In this document: positions 39,095-48,603 of the stretch, piece by piece | Layout: each line of letters starts with the position of its first letter | How positions within the stretch are numbered: position 1 is the stretch's first letter | DNA from: Lysobacter sp. MMG2 | GTDB taxonomy: Bacteria; Pseudomonadota; Gammaproteobacteria; Xanthomonadales; Xanthomonadaceae | Assembly (NCBI RefSeq): GCF_016735495.2 | Contig: NZ_JAERQY020000001.1 | Span: 372,001-436,000 of the forward strand | Direction of reading: 5' to 3' | DNA: 64,000 bases | Made by a program: the position numbers and the translations under genes | The notes under the pieces: generated by a model | The model's database searches: none | Told to the model about the DNA's origin: nothing | Seen by the model: the letters and a program-made list of their open reading frames with translations, nothing else

Positions 39095-41011
39095 TCAGCC
39101 GAGGTCCTGCAGCATCCTCGACGCGGTCTGGCGCGCGGCCAGGTCGCCGTTGATGACGACTTCGCTCAGCAGCTGGCGCGCGCTCTCGCGGTCGCCCAGG
39201 TCGATGTAGGCGCGGGCGAGTTCCAGGCGCTCCTGGCCCGGCTGCGTCGCCAGCGTCGGCTCGACGTGACCGCGGCGGCCGTTGCCGCTGGCGGCGACGT
39301 GCCAGGCCGGCGCGATCGGGGCGGACGGCGTCGGCGGAGCCGTCGGACGGGCCTGCAGTGCCGGCTGCGGCGTCAGTTCGAAGGCGGGTTCGGCGCGCGC
39401 GGGAGACTCCGCGGCGCGCTCGATGACAGGTTCGGGCTCGAGCACCGGCTCGCGTTCGTCGAAGGTCTCGACCTCGCGCATTTCCAAATCGCCCCCCGGC
39501 GCGAACGCATCGGAGATGGACGGCGTCGCCGCCGCGCCTTCCGACGGCGCACGGAACACCGGCTTGGTCGGCCTGCGTCCCCACCACCAGCCGCCCAGCA
39601 GCGCCAGCAGCAGCGCGCCGCCGCCGATGGCCCACGGCAGCGCGGAGCCGGTCTGCGCGGCCTGCGTGTCGGCATTGCTCTTGGCCAGGCGCTGCTGCGC
39701 GGCGGCCAGCTCGCTGTCCTTCATCGCCACCAGTTGCTGCTGCTTCTGCTGCAGCTGCTCCAGCTCGGCGATGCGGCTCTTGAGTTCACGAACCTCGGCG
39801 TCGCGCGCGGCGACCGTCTCCTGGCTCGTCTGCAGTTCCTGTCGAAGCATGTCGCCCTCACCACCGGACTCGATGCCGGACTGGGTGCCCGCCTGGGTCG
39901 CGCGCGAGGCGTCCGGCGGAACGATTTCCAGACGGGCATCGGCCGTTGCCGCGCCACCCGCCGTTGCATTGTTGTTGGAGGCCGCGGCAGCGGCGGGCGC
40001 TGCACTGGCCGCCGAGGCGACGGCTCCTTCCAACGCCGGCTGCGGCACCGCGCGGCGCGCATTACGCCACTGCTGCACCTGCGTGGCGACCAGACGGCGC
40101 GCTTCGCCTGCGTCGACGCTGGCCAGCTCGTCGCCGGCCGGCATGTCGAGCACGGCGCCGGCCTTGAGGCGGTTGATGTTGCCGTCGATGAAGGCGTCGG
40201 GATTGGCGCGCAGCAGCGCGATCATCGCCTGATCCAGGCTGACCTCGCCCGGCATGCGGCCGGCGATGTCCGACAGCGTGTCGCCGCGGCGGACGGTGTA
40301 ATCGCCCGACAGTTCGCGTGCGACGTCCGGCACCGGCGCACGCGGCGGCGTGGCGACGGCCACCTGCGGCTGCGGCTCGGGCTGCGGCGCGGCGGGGATG
40401 TCGCTGGCGTTCGCGTCGGCTTCGGCCGAGGTGTTCTCCTCGCGCGCCACGGCATTGGCGAGCGCTTCCTCGGGCGTCTGCTCGGGCGGCGCGGGCACCG
40501 CGGCGGTTTCGGCCGGGCGCTCGATGGTGTTGGGTTCGGAAACGACGGTCTCTTGGATCGCCGGCTGCAGCGGTGCGGACACCGTGCGCGGGGCATCGAC
40601 CAGCGCGGCGTACTCGCGCACCAGACGGCCCTGGCCCCAGTCGACCGACACCAGGAAGGTCAGCAGCGGCTCACTGACGGGTTGTTCGGTGGTGACGCGG
40701 ATGACCGGCCGACCAGCCGCATCCAGCGCCGAGGTGAACTGCAACTGCGCGACCAGCCCCATCGGCGGTTGCAGGCCGACGCGGGCGAAGACCATCGGCG
40801 AGGCGAGCTCGGCCTGCAGGTTCTCCAGCTCGGCGGGGTCGTTGGAGATGATCGGGATTTCGGCCAGGAACGGTTGCCCCAGCCGTGACTTGACCTCGAT
40901 CTGCCCCAACCCCAGCGCCGAAGCGGCGCCACTGGCCACGGCCAAGGCCAGCCCCAGCGCGGTGCGCATGTAGCGTCTGGCGGAGCTTTGTTTGGCAACT
41001 TGTTGTTTCAC
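39095..41011 (-). CDS. fimV: FimV/HubP family polar landmark protein
   Basis: FimV/HubP proteins mark the cell pole and are needed for type IV pilus assembly and twitching. The 638-residue product has a signal sequence (RTALGLALAVASGAASALG), the FimV N-terminal domain (about 35-130, GLGQIEVKSRLGQPFLAEIP), an Ala/Pro/Glu-rich spacer, a LysM peptidoglycan-binding domain (about 232-290, YTVRRGDTLSDIAGRM), a coiled coil (about 387-450), one membrane helix (about 452-473, PWAIGGGALLLALLGGWWW) and the short FimV C-terminal domain (about 594-638, LELARAYIDLGDRESARQLL). The start is probably the GTG at 41011 with AGGG upstream; an ATG at 40969 just before the signal sequence is possible. It lies between asd and truA, as in pseudomonads and xanthomonads. 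Confidence 0.92.
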   Translation of the reverse strand: MKQQVAKQSSARRYMRTALGLALAVASGAASALGLGQIEVKSRLGQPFLAEIPIISNDPAELENLQAELASPMVFARVGLQPPMGLVAQLQFTSALDAAGRPVIRVTTEQPVSEPLLTFLVSVDWGQGRLVREYAALVDAPRTVSAPLQPAIQETVVSEPNTIERPAETAAVPAPPEQTPEEALANAVAREENTSAEADANASDIPAAPQPEPQPQVAVATPPRAPVPDVARELSGDYTVRRGDTLSDIAGRMPGEVSLDQAMIALLRANPDAFIDGNINRLKAGAVLDMPAGDELASVDAGEARRLVATQVQQWRNARRAVPQPALEGAVASAASAAPAAAAASNNNATAGGAATADARLEIVPPDASRATQAGTQSGIESGGEGDMLRQELQTSQETVAARDAEVRELKSRIAELEQLQQKQQQLVAMKDSELAAAQQRLAKSNADTQAAQTGSALPWAIGGGALLLALLGGWWWGRRPTKPVFRAPSEGAAATPSISDAFAPGGDLEMREVETFDEREPVLEPEPVIERAAESPARAEPAFELTPQPALQARPTAPPTPSAPIAPAWHVAASGNGRRGHVEPTLATQPGQERLELARAYIDLGDRESARQLLSEVVINGDLAARQTASRMLQDLG

Positions 41012-41074
41012 TTCGGATCCCTGCCCTTCCCCGGCGCGACTCTAAGCCCTCGCCGGGGGACGGAGCAACGAAAA

Positions 41075-41102
41075 CCGCCGCCGAATGCGACTTCGGCGGC
41101 GG
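41075..41102 (-). terminator. Rho-independent terminator after asd
   Basis: A perfect 11-bp stem (CCGCCGCCGAA with TTCGGCGGCGG) with a 6-base loop is followed on the minus strand by TTTTCGTTG. It separates asd from fimV. Confidence 0.8.
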
Positions 41103-41121
41103 ATGGGGCCTTGCGGCGGGG

Positions 41122-42147
<1,026 letters not shown>

Positions 42148-42219
42148 TGGTTCCTTCTTCGTGGTTGGAGGAGGTCCGCCGGAACCATTCCGGCGGGTGT
42201 TGCGTTGACACGGACGGAC

Positions 42220-42579
42220 TCAGCCAGCCGGGCCCGCGTCGCCGGTGTTACGGCGTCGCAGGTCGTTGATGGCATCCGGAGACAGCCACAGTACCGCATC
42301 CAGGTACTGCTGGATCACCGCGAGCACCGTCTCGCGGGGACCTTTTCGCCATTCCGGCGATCCATAGAAGGCATCCTGCCGGGCGTTCAGATCGGCCAGA
42401 TCGTCGTAGGCGCGAATCAGGTAGTAGGCATCTTCCTTGTGGAGCGACGGCCCGAAGCTGACCACGTCGTGGCCGGCGGCGCGCAACAGCGGCACGGCGG
42501 CCTCGACGAATGCGCGGTGGAAGGTCAGCAGCGTGCCGGGCGCGAGCTGGTAGGTGCGGATCTGGATCAGGCGCTGCAT
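42220..42579 (-). CDS. NIPSNAP family protein
   Basis: The 119-residue product is a single ferredoxin-like (dimeric alpha/beta barrel) domain with MQRLIQIRTYQLAPG, FGPSLHKEDAYYLIRAYDDL and ARQDAFYGSPEWRKGPRE, the usual NIPSNAP pattern. The biochemical role of bacterial NIPSNAP proteins is not established. The ATG at 42579 (MQRLIQIRTYQ) is chosen because the fold starts there and because sequence upstream of it belongs to an inverted-repeat element. Confidence 0.85.
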   Translation of the reverse strand: MQRLIQIRTYQLAPGTLLTFHRAFVEAAVPLLRAAGHDVVSFGPSLHKEDAYYLIRAYDDLADLNARQDAFYGSPEWRKGPRETVLAVIQQYLDAVLWLSPDAINDLRRRNTGDAGPAG

Positions 42580-42596
42580 GGCGGAATCCGTGAATT

Positions 42597-42728
42597 GGTA
42601 GCCCGGGTAAGCGGAGCGCACCGGGGTGTCGGCGGCGTGTCCGCATTATCCGACGGTGCGGCGAAGACAACGTGTGGCGGCGGTGGCAGCGTGGCCCCCG
42701 GTGCGGCCTTCGGCCTTACCCGGGCTAC
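42597..42728. repeat. Inverted-repeat element (GTAGCCCGGGTAAG ends) about 132 bp
   Basis: GTAGCCCGGGTAAG...GCGCACCGGGG (about 42598-42626) and its reverse complement type CCCCCGGTGCGGC...CTTACCCGGGCTAC (about 42695-42728) face each other. The right arm is longer and is itself a hairpin (GGCCTTCGGCC). The element fills the gap between the NIPSNAP gene and the dehydrogenase. Single arms of this sort are common intergenic repeats in pseudomonads and xanthomonads; the paired form looks like a non-autonomous mobile element. Confidence 0.65.
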
Positions 42729-42738
42729 GGGTGCGTCG

Positions 42739-43743
42739 CTACTTCGACGCGCCCGGTTTTCGGGCATTCACCGGCGTCGGCGGATCGCCTGCGCGGGGGC
42801 CATGACCAAGCGCGGCGATCAGGTTCTCGACCGCCAGCGCCACCATCGCCCGGCGCGTGGCGAGGCTGCCGCTGGCGATGTGCGGCGTGAGCACGACGTT
42901 GCGCAGCGCGAGCAGGCGCGGGTTGATCGCCGGCTCGCCTTCGTAGACGTCCAGGCCGGCGGCGGCGAGGCGTCCGTGTTCCAGCGCATCGGCCAGCGCG
43001 TCCTCGTCGACGATGCCGCCGCGCGCGATGTTGGTCAGCGTCGCGGTCGGTTTCATCTTCGCGATCGCCGCCGCGTCGACGATGTGGTGCACGGCCGGCG
43101 AGTACGGCAGCACCAGGATGAGGTGGTCGGCCTGTGCGATGAGCGCGTCGAAATCGACATACGCGGCGTTGCATTCGCGTTCGACTTCGGCCGGCAGGCG
43201 CGAACGGTTGTGGTACAGCACGCGCATGCGGAAACCCGCCGCGCGTCGCGCGATGCCCTGCCCGATCCGGCCCATGCCGAGAATGCCGAGCGTCGCGCCG
43301 TGCACATCGCCGCCGAGCATCGTCTCGAAGCTCCACTGCCGCCATTGGCCGTCGCGCAGCCAGCGTTCGGATTCGGTGATACGGCGCGCGGCGGCCATCA
43401 TCAGCGCGAAGCCGAAATCGGCCGTGGTTTCGGTCAGCACGTCGGGCGTGTTGGTGACGAGGATGCCCGCCGCCGTCAGCGCCGGCACGTCGAGGTTGTT
43501 GTAGCCCACGCCGACGTTGGCGATGGCGCGCAGGCGCGGCGCGTTCGCCACTTCCGCCGCCCCGATGGGATCGTTGAGCGTGACCAGCGCGCCGTCGCAG
43601 GTGGCGAGCGCAGCGGCGATCTCTTCAGACGGATGCTTGCCGACCTGCGCCGTTTCGATCACGTCGAAGTGTTCGCGCAGCCGCCCGACGATGTCGGCGA
43701 ACAGCGGTTGCGAGACCCAGACGCGCGGGCGGGTTTCGGCCAT
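42739..43743 (-). CDS. D-isomer-specific 2-hydroxyacid dehydrogenase (GhrB-like)
   Basis: The family reduces 2-keto acids such as glyoxylate or hydroxypyruvate with NAD(P)H. The 334-residue product has the nucleotide-binding GATLGILGMGRIGQGIARRA (about residues 145-165) and the catalytic Arg in LTNIARGGIVDE (about 240), Glu in DVYEGEP (about 269) and His in VVLTPHIASGS (about 288). Its ATG shares one base with the aroC stop (TGATG), so it is coupled to chorismate synthase. The slot is near that of pdxB in E. coli (aroC, pdxB, asd-like usg, truA), but it lacks the extra C-terminal domain of PdxB. Confidence 0.9.
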   Translation of the reverse strand: MAETRPRVWVSQPLFADIVGRLREHFDVIETAQVGKHPSEEIAAALATCDGALVTLNDPIGAAEVANAPRLRAIANVGVGYNNLDVPALTAAGILVTNTPDVLTETTADFGFALMMAAARRITESERWLRDGQWRQWSFETMLGGDVHGATLGILGMGRIGQGIARRAAGFRMRVLYHNRSRLPAEVERECNAAYVDFDALIAQADHLILVLPYSPAVHHIVDAAAIAKMKPTATLTNIARGGIVDEDALADALEHGRLAAAGLDVYEGEPAINPRLLALRNVVLTPHIASGSLATRRAMVALAVENLIAALGHGPRAGDPPTPVNARKPGASK

Positions 43744-44840
43744 CAGAGCTGCGCGGGAATGCGCGGCGTCACCTCGCCGACGTCGCCGCACTGCGCGCGA
43801 TGACGCAGCGCCTGGTCCATCAGCACCAGCGCGACCATCGCCTCGCAGATGGGCGTGGCGCGGATGCCCACGCACGGGTCGTGGCGTCCGGTGGTGACGA
43901 CTTCGGCGACGTTGCCGTCGGTGTCCAGGCTGTCGATCGGCAGGCGCAGGCTGGAGGTCGGCTTGAACGCGACCGAGCAGCGCAGCGGCTGCCCCGTGCT
44001 GATGCCGCCGAGGATGCCGCCGGCGTGATTGCTGGCGAATCCCTGCGGCGTCATCTGGTCGCGGTGTTCGCTTCCCTTCTGCGACACGACGCCGAAGCCG
44101 TCGCCGATTTCCACGCCCTTCACGGCGTTGATGCTCATCAGCGCCGACGCCAGTTCGCCGTCGAGCTTGCCGTAGATCGGTTCGCCCCAACCCGGCGGCA
44201 CATTCGTAGCGATCACGTCCACGCGCGCGCCGACCGAATCGCCGGACTTGCGCAACGCGTCCATGTACAGCTCCAGCTCCGTCACCTGGCGCGTGTCGGG
44301 CCAGAAGAACGGGTTGTTCTCCACCGCCGACAGGTCGAAACCGTGCGGCACGATCTCGCCGATCTGCGACAACCAGCCCTGCACGCGCACGTCGAAACGC
44401 TCGGCCAGCCACTTCTTCGCGATCACGCCGGCGGCCACGCGCATCGTCGTCTCGCGCGCGGACGAACGCCCACCGCCGCGGGGGTCGCGGATGCCGTATT
44501 TCTGCCAGTAGGTGTAGTCGGCGTGGCCGGGGCGGAACTGCTGCGCGATCTTCGCGTAGTCCTTGCTGCGCTGGTCGGTGTTGCGGATCAGCAGCGCGAT
44601 GGGTGTGCCGGTGGTGAGGCCCTCAAAGACGCCGCTGAGGATCTCGACCTCGTCGGCCTCGTGCCGCTGCGAGGTGTGGCGCGTGCGGCCGGTGGCGCGG
44701 CGCTCGAGATCGTGACGGAAGTCGTCCGGCGCGATCGCGATGCCCGGCGGACAGCCGTCGACCACGCAGCCGATGGCCGGGCCATGGCTTTCGCCGAAGG
44801 TGGTGACAGTGAGGAGTTTGCCGAAGCTGTTGCTGGACAC
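43743..44840 (-). CDS. aroC: Chorismate synthase
   Basis: AroC makes chorismate from 5-enolpyruvylshikimate-3-phosphate using reduced FMN. The 365-residue product starts [20 protein letters not shown] and has [31 protein letters not shown]-type residues, [20 protein letters not shown] and [20 protein letters not shown]. The start is a GTG at 44840 with a weak Shine-Dalgarno; it is fixed by the family N-terminus. prmB precedes it, as in E. coli, but here 333 bp of repeats lie between. Confidence 0.97.
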   Translation of the reverse strand: MSSNSFGKLLTVTTFGESHGPAIGCVVDGCPPGIAIAPDDFRHDLERRATGRTRHTSQRHEADEVEILSGVFEGLTTGTPIALLIRNTDQRSKDYAKIAQQFRPGHADYTYWQKYGIRDPRGGGRSSARETTMRVAAGVIAKKWLAERFDVRVQGWLSQIGEIVPHGFDLSAVENNPFFWPDTRQVTELELYMDALRKSGDSVGARVDVIATNVPPGWGEPIYGKLDGELASALMSINAVKGVEIGDGFGVVSQKGSEHRDQMTPQGFASNHAGGILGGISTGQPLRCSVAFKPTSSLRLPIDSLDTDGNVAEVVTTGRHDPCVGIRATPICEAMVALVLMDQALRHRAQCGDVGEVTPRIPAQL

Positions 44841-45173
44841 ATGAAGGCCCGTCGGGTGCGGGCATTCACTTTAGCAACCTCGTTTGGTTGCTGCTGGAAC
44901 CAGCCGGTGCACTCGAAAAACCGTCATCACGGCGAAGGCCTGTCCTGAGCTTGTCGAAGCGCCGGGACCTAGGCCGATTGCGTAGCGGATCGCGGAAGAT
45001 CGTCATCCCAGCGAAAGCTGGGATCCATTTTGCTTCTAAGGGTAAGGCGCGCACGTCAAAGGCAAGATGGATCCCAGCTTTCGCTGGGATGACGGTGAGG
45101 TGCGTGCGACGGTGATGGCCTGGGTCCCGGCCTACGCCGGGATGACGGCTCCGGCGTTACACCCGCGCATCTG
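44841..45173. other. aroC-prmB gap filled with interspersed repeats
   Basis: No gene is visible in this 333-bp stretch. It contains the common intergenic element GCCTGTCCTGAGCTTGTCG (about 44938-44956), a 33-bp inverted pair (listed separately) and a third CGTCAT-type palindrome (CCCGGCCTACGCCGGG, about 45126-45141). Confidence 0.7.
45002..45095. repeat. 33-bp inverted pair of CGTCATCCCAGC palindromes
   Basis: CGTCATCCCAGCGAAAGCTG... at 45002-45034 is matched by its reverse complement at 45063-45095 with one mismatch across 33 bp. Each arm is itself a hairpin (TCCCAGC-GAAA-GCTGGGA), so both arms can form separate stems or one long stem around a 28-bp loop. Confidence 0.75.
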
Positions 45174-46118
45174 TTACGCCCGCGCGTCCGCCAGCTCCTT
45201 GATCCGCGCGTGATGCTCCACCAGATCCGCACGCTCCACCACGAAGATGCCCATCTGCCCGACCTTGAACTCCACCCACGCCATGGGCAGCTCCGGCAGC
45301 AGTTCGACCAGCGCGTTCTCCGCCTCGCCGACTTCGCAGATCAGCAGGCCGTTCTCGCTCAGGTGATCGGGCGCGTCGCGCAGGATCTTCAGCGCCAGGT
45401 CCAGGCCGTCGTCGCCGGCACGCAGGCCCAGTTCGGGCTCGTGCGCGTACTCCTGCGGCAGCGCGTCGGTCTCGTCGTTGGTGACGTACGGCGGGTTGGT
45501 GACGATGAGGTCATACACCTGGCCCTGCAGCTGGTTGAACAGGTCCGACTTGCGCAGCGTGACGTTGCCGGCGTGCAGGCGTTCCTTGTTTTCCGCGGCG
45601 AGCGAGAGCGCTTCGTCGTTGATGTCCACGCCGTCCACCTGCCAGTGCGGGTGGTAGTGCGCGGTGGCGATGGCGATGCAGCCCGAACCGGTGCACAGGT
45701 CAAGCACGCGTTCGATCTCGCGGCCGCCCAGCCACGGCTCGTAGCCGTGCGGAATGAGTTCGGCGATCGGCGAACGCGGCACCAGGGCGCGGCGGTCGCT
45801 CTTGAAGCTCAGGCCGGCGAACCAGGCCTCGCCGGTCAGGTAGGCGGCCGGGATGCGCTCGGCGATGCGGCGCTCGAACAGCGCCAGCACCTTGGCCTGC
45901 TCGGCCGCGGTCACGCGCGAGGCGCCGTAGACGGGGCTCAGGTCGTGCGGCAGGTGCAGCGCGTGCAGGACCAGCTGCGTCGCCTCGTCCAGGGCGTTGT
46001 CGTAGCTGTGGCCGAAGGTCAGGCCGGCCTCGTTGAAGCGGCTGCCGCCGTAGCGGATCAGGTCGATGATCGAGACCTGCTCGAACTGGACGGGGCTGGG
46101 GGTCGCGGAGCCGGTCAT
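45174..46118 (-). CDS. prmB: 50S ribosomal protein L3 N(5)-glutamine methyltransferase
   Basis: PrmB methylates a glutamine of ribosomal protein L3. The 314-residue product has the N-terminal helical domain, the SAM motif VLDLCTGSGCIAIATAHYHP (about residues 130-150) and the catalytic NPPY in LIVTNPPYVTNDETDALP (about 200-204), which with the PQEYAHEPELGL stretch separates PrmB from PrmC. A longer start at 46145 exists, but its ATG overlaps a perfect TATAAT box, so transcription should begin past it; the ATG at 46118 is therefore chosen. Confidence 0.93.
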   Translation of the reverse strand: MTGSATPSPVQFEQVSIIDLIRYGGSRFNEAGLTFGHSYDNALDEATQLVLHALHLPHDLSPVYGASRVTAAEQAKVLALFERRIAERIPAAYLTGEAWFAGLSFKSDRRALVPRSPIAELIPHGYEPWLGGREIERVLDLCTGSGCIAIATAHYHPHWQVDGVDINDEALSLAAENKERLHAGNVTLRKSDLFNQLQGQVYDLIVTNPPYVTNDETDALPQEYAHEPELGLRAGDDGLDLALKILRDAPDHLSENGLLICEVGEAENALVELLPELPMAWVEFKVGQMGIFVVERADLVEHHARIKELADARA

Positions 46119-46207
46119 GGCGAGGCCTTGCAGAGGGGGCGACATTATACGGGCCCCGGCCCGGTATCATGCCCGCGCTCCCGCTCCGAGCCCGACACAG
46201 AGCCGCC
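46119..46207. promoter_or_regulatory. Divergent prmB / SCO promoter region
   Basis: On the minus strand TATAAT at 46144-46149 is a perfect -10 for prmB, about 26 bp before its start codon. On the plus strand TATCAT at 46165-46170 is a -10-like box for the SCO gene. A GC palindrome (CGGGCCCCGGCCCG) lies between them. No clear -35 is visible for either. Confidence 0.5.
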
Positions 46208-46855
46208 ATGTTCAACCGCACCACGGTCTACATCCTGATTGCCGCCCTGGCCGCGGCCCTGGGCCTGTGGGCTGCCCAGCACTTCTTCGGCCCGTCCATG
46301 CAGTCCTCGCTGCCGGCGACCCGCGCCGTGCGCCTGTTCGAGCCCGCCCGCACGCTGCCGGCCTTCACGCTGCGCCAGTCCGACGGCACGCCGCTGATCC
46401 CGGGCGAGCTCAAGGGCCACTGGACGCTGGTCTTCCTGGGCTTCACGCATTGCCCGGACGTCTGCCCGACCACCCTGGCCGAAATGGCCAAGGCGCAGAA
46501 GCAGTGGGCCGCGCTGCCGGAGGCCACGCGACCGCGCGTGCTGTTCGTCTCCGTCGACCCCGAGCGCGACACGCCCGACCGCATCGGCGAATACGCCCAC
46601 GCCTTCCATCGCGACACCATCGCCGCCACCGCCGACATCCCGGCGCTGGAGAGCTTCGCCAAGTCGCTGAGCATGGTGTTCGCCAAGGTGCCGGCGCCGG
46701 AAGGCGCTCGCGCCGACCAGTACAGCGTCGACCACAGCGCTTCGATGGCCGTGCTCGATCCGCAGGGCCGCATGGCCGGCATCGTGCAGCCGCCGTTCGA
46801 TCCAGCTGCCATCGCTGCGGACATGATCGCGTTGACACAGGCCTCGCCGAAGTAA
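46208..46855 (+). CDS. SCO family copper chaperone
   Basis: SCO1/SenC proteins deliver copper to the CuA site of cytochrome c oxidase. The 215-residue product has an N-terminal membrane anchor (VYILIAALAAALGLWAAQHF, about residues 6-25) and a thioredoxin-like periplasmic domain with the copper-binding CPDVC in LGFTHCPDVCPTTLAEM (about 82-86) and the distal His in YSVDHSASMAVLDPQG (about 178). The ATG at 46208 (MFNRTTVY) gives a normal anchor. It is followed 69 bp later by psd in the same direction. Confidence 0.93.
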   Translation: MFNRTTVYILIAALAAALGLWAAQHFFGPSMQSSLPATRAVRLFEPARTLPAFTLRQSDGTPLIPGELKGHWTLVFLGFTHCPDVCPTTLAEMAKAQKQWAALPEATRPRVLFVSVDPERDTPDRIGEYAHAFHRDTIAATADIPALESFAKSLSMVFAKVPAPEGARADQYSVDHSASMAVLDPQGRMAGIVQPPFDPAAIAADMIALTQASPK

Positions 46856-46924
46856 CCCTACTCTCGCGCAAGGCCGACGCGCCTTCCGCTTCCGCGCGTG
46901 CGTGCGCCCGAATCCGATAACGAC

Positions 46925-47770
46925 ATGAGCCTCGTCACCGCCCTCACCTACGTCCTGCCGCACCGCCTGCTGTCGTCGATGGCGCGCTCGCTCGCCTATT
47001 CCGACAACCCGCGCCTGAAGCAATGGCTGATCGACACGGTGACGCGCCGCTTCGGCGTGAACCTGGGCGAAGCCGCGCAATCGGATCCGACCAGGTACCC
47101 CACGTTCAATGCGTTCTTCACCCGCGCGCTGAAACCCGGCGCGCGCATCGCCGACGCCGATCCGCGCTCGCTGGTGATGCCCGCCGACGGCCACGTCAGC
47201 CAGTGCGGGCCGATCGAGAACGGCCGCATCTTCCAGGCCAAGGGCCAGTCGTTCACCGCCGCCGAACTGCTGGGCGACGAAGCCGACGCCGCGCCGTTCA
47301 ACAACGGCCTGTTCGCGACGGTGTATCTGTCGCCGCGCGACTACCACCGCGTGCACATGCCCTGGACCGGCCGCCTGCGCGAAACCGTGCATGTGCCGGG
47401 CCGCTTGTTCAGCGTGGGCACCGCGGCCGTGGCGAACGTGCCGCGCCTGTTCGCACGCAACGAGCGGCTGGTGTGCCACTTCGACACCGACTTCGGCCCG
47501 ATGGCCTGCGTGATGGTCGGCGCGCTGCTCGTCTCGGGCGTGGAAACGGTGTGGAGCGGCGAGGAAATTCCCGCCTACGGCGACCGCATCAACCGCAAGG
47601 ACTGGCGTGCGGAAAACATCACGATCGACCGCTTCGCCGAGATGGCGCGGTTCAACTACGGCTCGACCGTGATCGTGCTGCTGCCGGCCGGCGTGGCGAC
47701 GCTGGATCCGTCGCTGCATGCCGAATCGCCGGTGCGTCTGGGGCAGAAGCTGGCTACGCGGATCGGCTGA
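46925..47770 (+). CDS. psd: Phosphatidylserine decarboxylase proenzyme
   Basis: Psd makes phosphatidylethanolamine at the inner membrane and matures by self-cleavage that creates a pyruvoyl group. The 281-residue product has the catalytic triad Asp in [12 protein letters not shown] (about 90), His in [12 protein letters not shown] (about 147) and the cleavage Ser in [15 protein letters not shown] (about 247). The cleavage site reads YGST instead of the LGST of E. coli, a small variation. The start is the ATG at 46925. Confidence 0.96.
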   Translation: MSLVTALTYVLPHRLLSSMARSLAYSDNPRLKQWLIDTVTRRFGVNLGEAAQSDPTRYPTFNAFFTRALKPGARIADADPRSLVMPADGHVSQCGPIENGRIFQAKGQSFTAAELLGDEADAAPFNNGLFATVYLSPRDYHRVHMPWTGRLRETVHVPGRLFSVGTAAVANVPRLFARNERLVCHFDTDFGPMACVMVGALLVSGVETVWSGEEIPAYGDRINRKDWRAENITIDRFAEMARFNYGSTVIVLLPAGVATLDPSLHAESPVRLGQKLATRIG

Positions 47771-47781
47771 GCATCTACCTT

Positions 47782-47914
47782 CCCTCTCCCCTTGCGGGAG
47801 AGGGACAGGCCGCCGAAGGCGGCCAGGGAGAGGGAGGCGCGCCGCAGAAGCACGGGCTCCGCGCGCTTCCCTCTTCCGACACTTTGCGCCACCTTCTCCC
47901 TCAAGGAGAGAAGG
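47782..47914. repeat. REP-like triple hairpin after psd
   Basis: Three palindromes follow one another in the gap between convergent psd and the lysoplasmalogenase gene: CCCTCTCCC/GGGAGAGGG (47782-47804), GGCCGCC/GGCGGCC (47808-47824) and an imperfect CCTTCTCC/GGAGAGAAGG (47892-47914). They can end transcription from both sides. The first belongs to the same family as 31935 and 39057. Confidence 0.6.
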
Positions 47915-47934
47915 ACCCCATCTTTACGGATCGC

Positions 47935-48603
47935 TCATCGCGGCATCGACCGCGCCAGCCCCCACTGCGCCAGCCAATAGCTCGCCAGCACCGCGAACGC
48001 TGCCGCCGCGAACGGCGCAACGAAACGGTCCCACGCCAGCAGCGCGTCGGAGAGCACGAAGCACGCCCCGCCCCACGCGCCGAACAGGCTTGCCGCATCG
48101 CGCCGCCGCACCCACACGGCCAGCGCCTGCGCCGCCATCGCCGCCAGCACGACCACGTACACCACGACCGGAACCCGTAGTTCGCCCGGCAGCGTCGGCC
48201 ACAGCTGGCTGAGCACCAAGCCTGCGACCACCGCATACAGCGCGAACGGCCATGCGGAGGCGAACCAGCGTTCGCGCTGGCGCAAGGCCAGCAGGTACGC
48301 CAGGTGGGCCAGCAGGAAACTCGCCAGCCCAGGCACGAAGGCATCCATCGGCAGCATCAGGAACACATCGCCGAGCGTCGACAGCGCCAGCCCCGCGAGC
48401 AGCCATGCGCGATAACGCGGCAGCGACGAGGCCATGCGCCACACCGACCAGGCGATCAGCAGCGTCGTCAGCGGCTTGAAGATCCAGTGCAGCCACGGCA
48501 TCGCCGGCGCGTAGGCACCGGCGATCGCCAGCAGCGCGCTGACGGCGACGGCCGCCGCCAGCGCGATCGGCGCGCGCGTCACAGCGCGAGCCGTCGTTGC
48601 CAT
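47935..48603 (-). CDS. Lysoplasmalogenase (YhhN family)
   Basis: YhhN/TMEM86 proteins are integral-membrane hydrolases that act on the vinyl-ether bond of lysoplasmalogens. The 222-residue product has about eight membrane segments and the family signatures FKPLTTLLIAW, STLGDVFLMLPMDAFVPGLA, FLLAHLAYLLAL and CFVLSDALLAWDRF, which contain the conserved acidic residues. Its start at 48603 lies inside the end of the upstream gene (25-bp overlap), which suggests coupling. Plasmalogens are not expected in this organism, so the true substrate is open. Confidence 0.85.
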   Translation of the reverse strand: MATTARAVTRAPIALAAAVAVSALLAIAGAYAPAMPWLHWIFKPLTTLLIAWSVWRMASSLPRYRAWLLAGLALSTLGDVFLMLPMDAFVPGLASFLLAHLAYLLALRQRERWFASAWPFALYAVVAGLVLSQLWPTLPGELRVPVVVYVVVLAAMAAQALAVWVRRRDAASLFGAWGGACFVLSDALLAWDRFVAPFAAAAFAVLASYWLAQWGLARSMPR

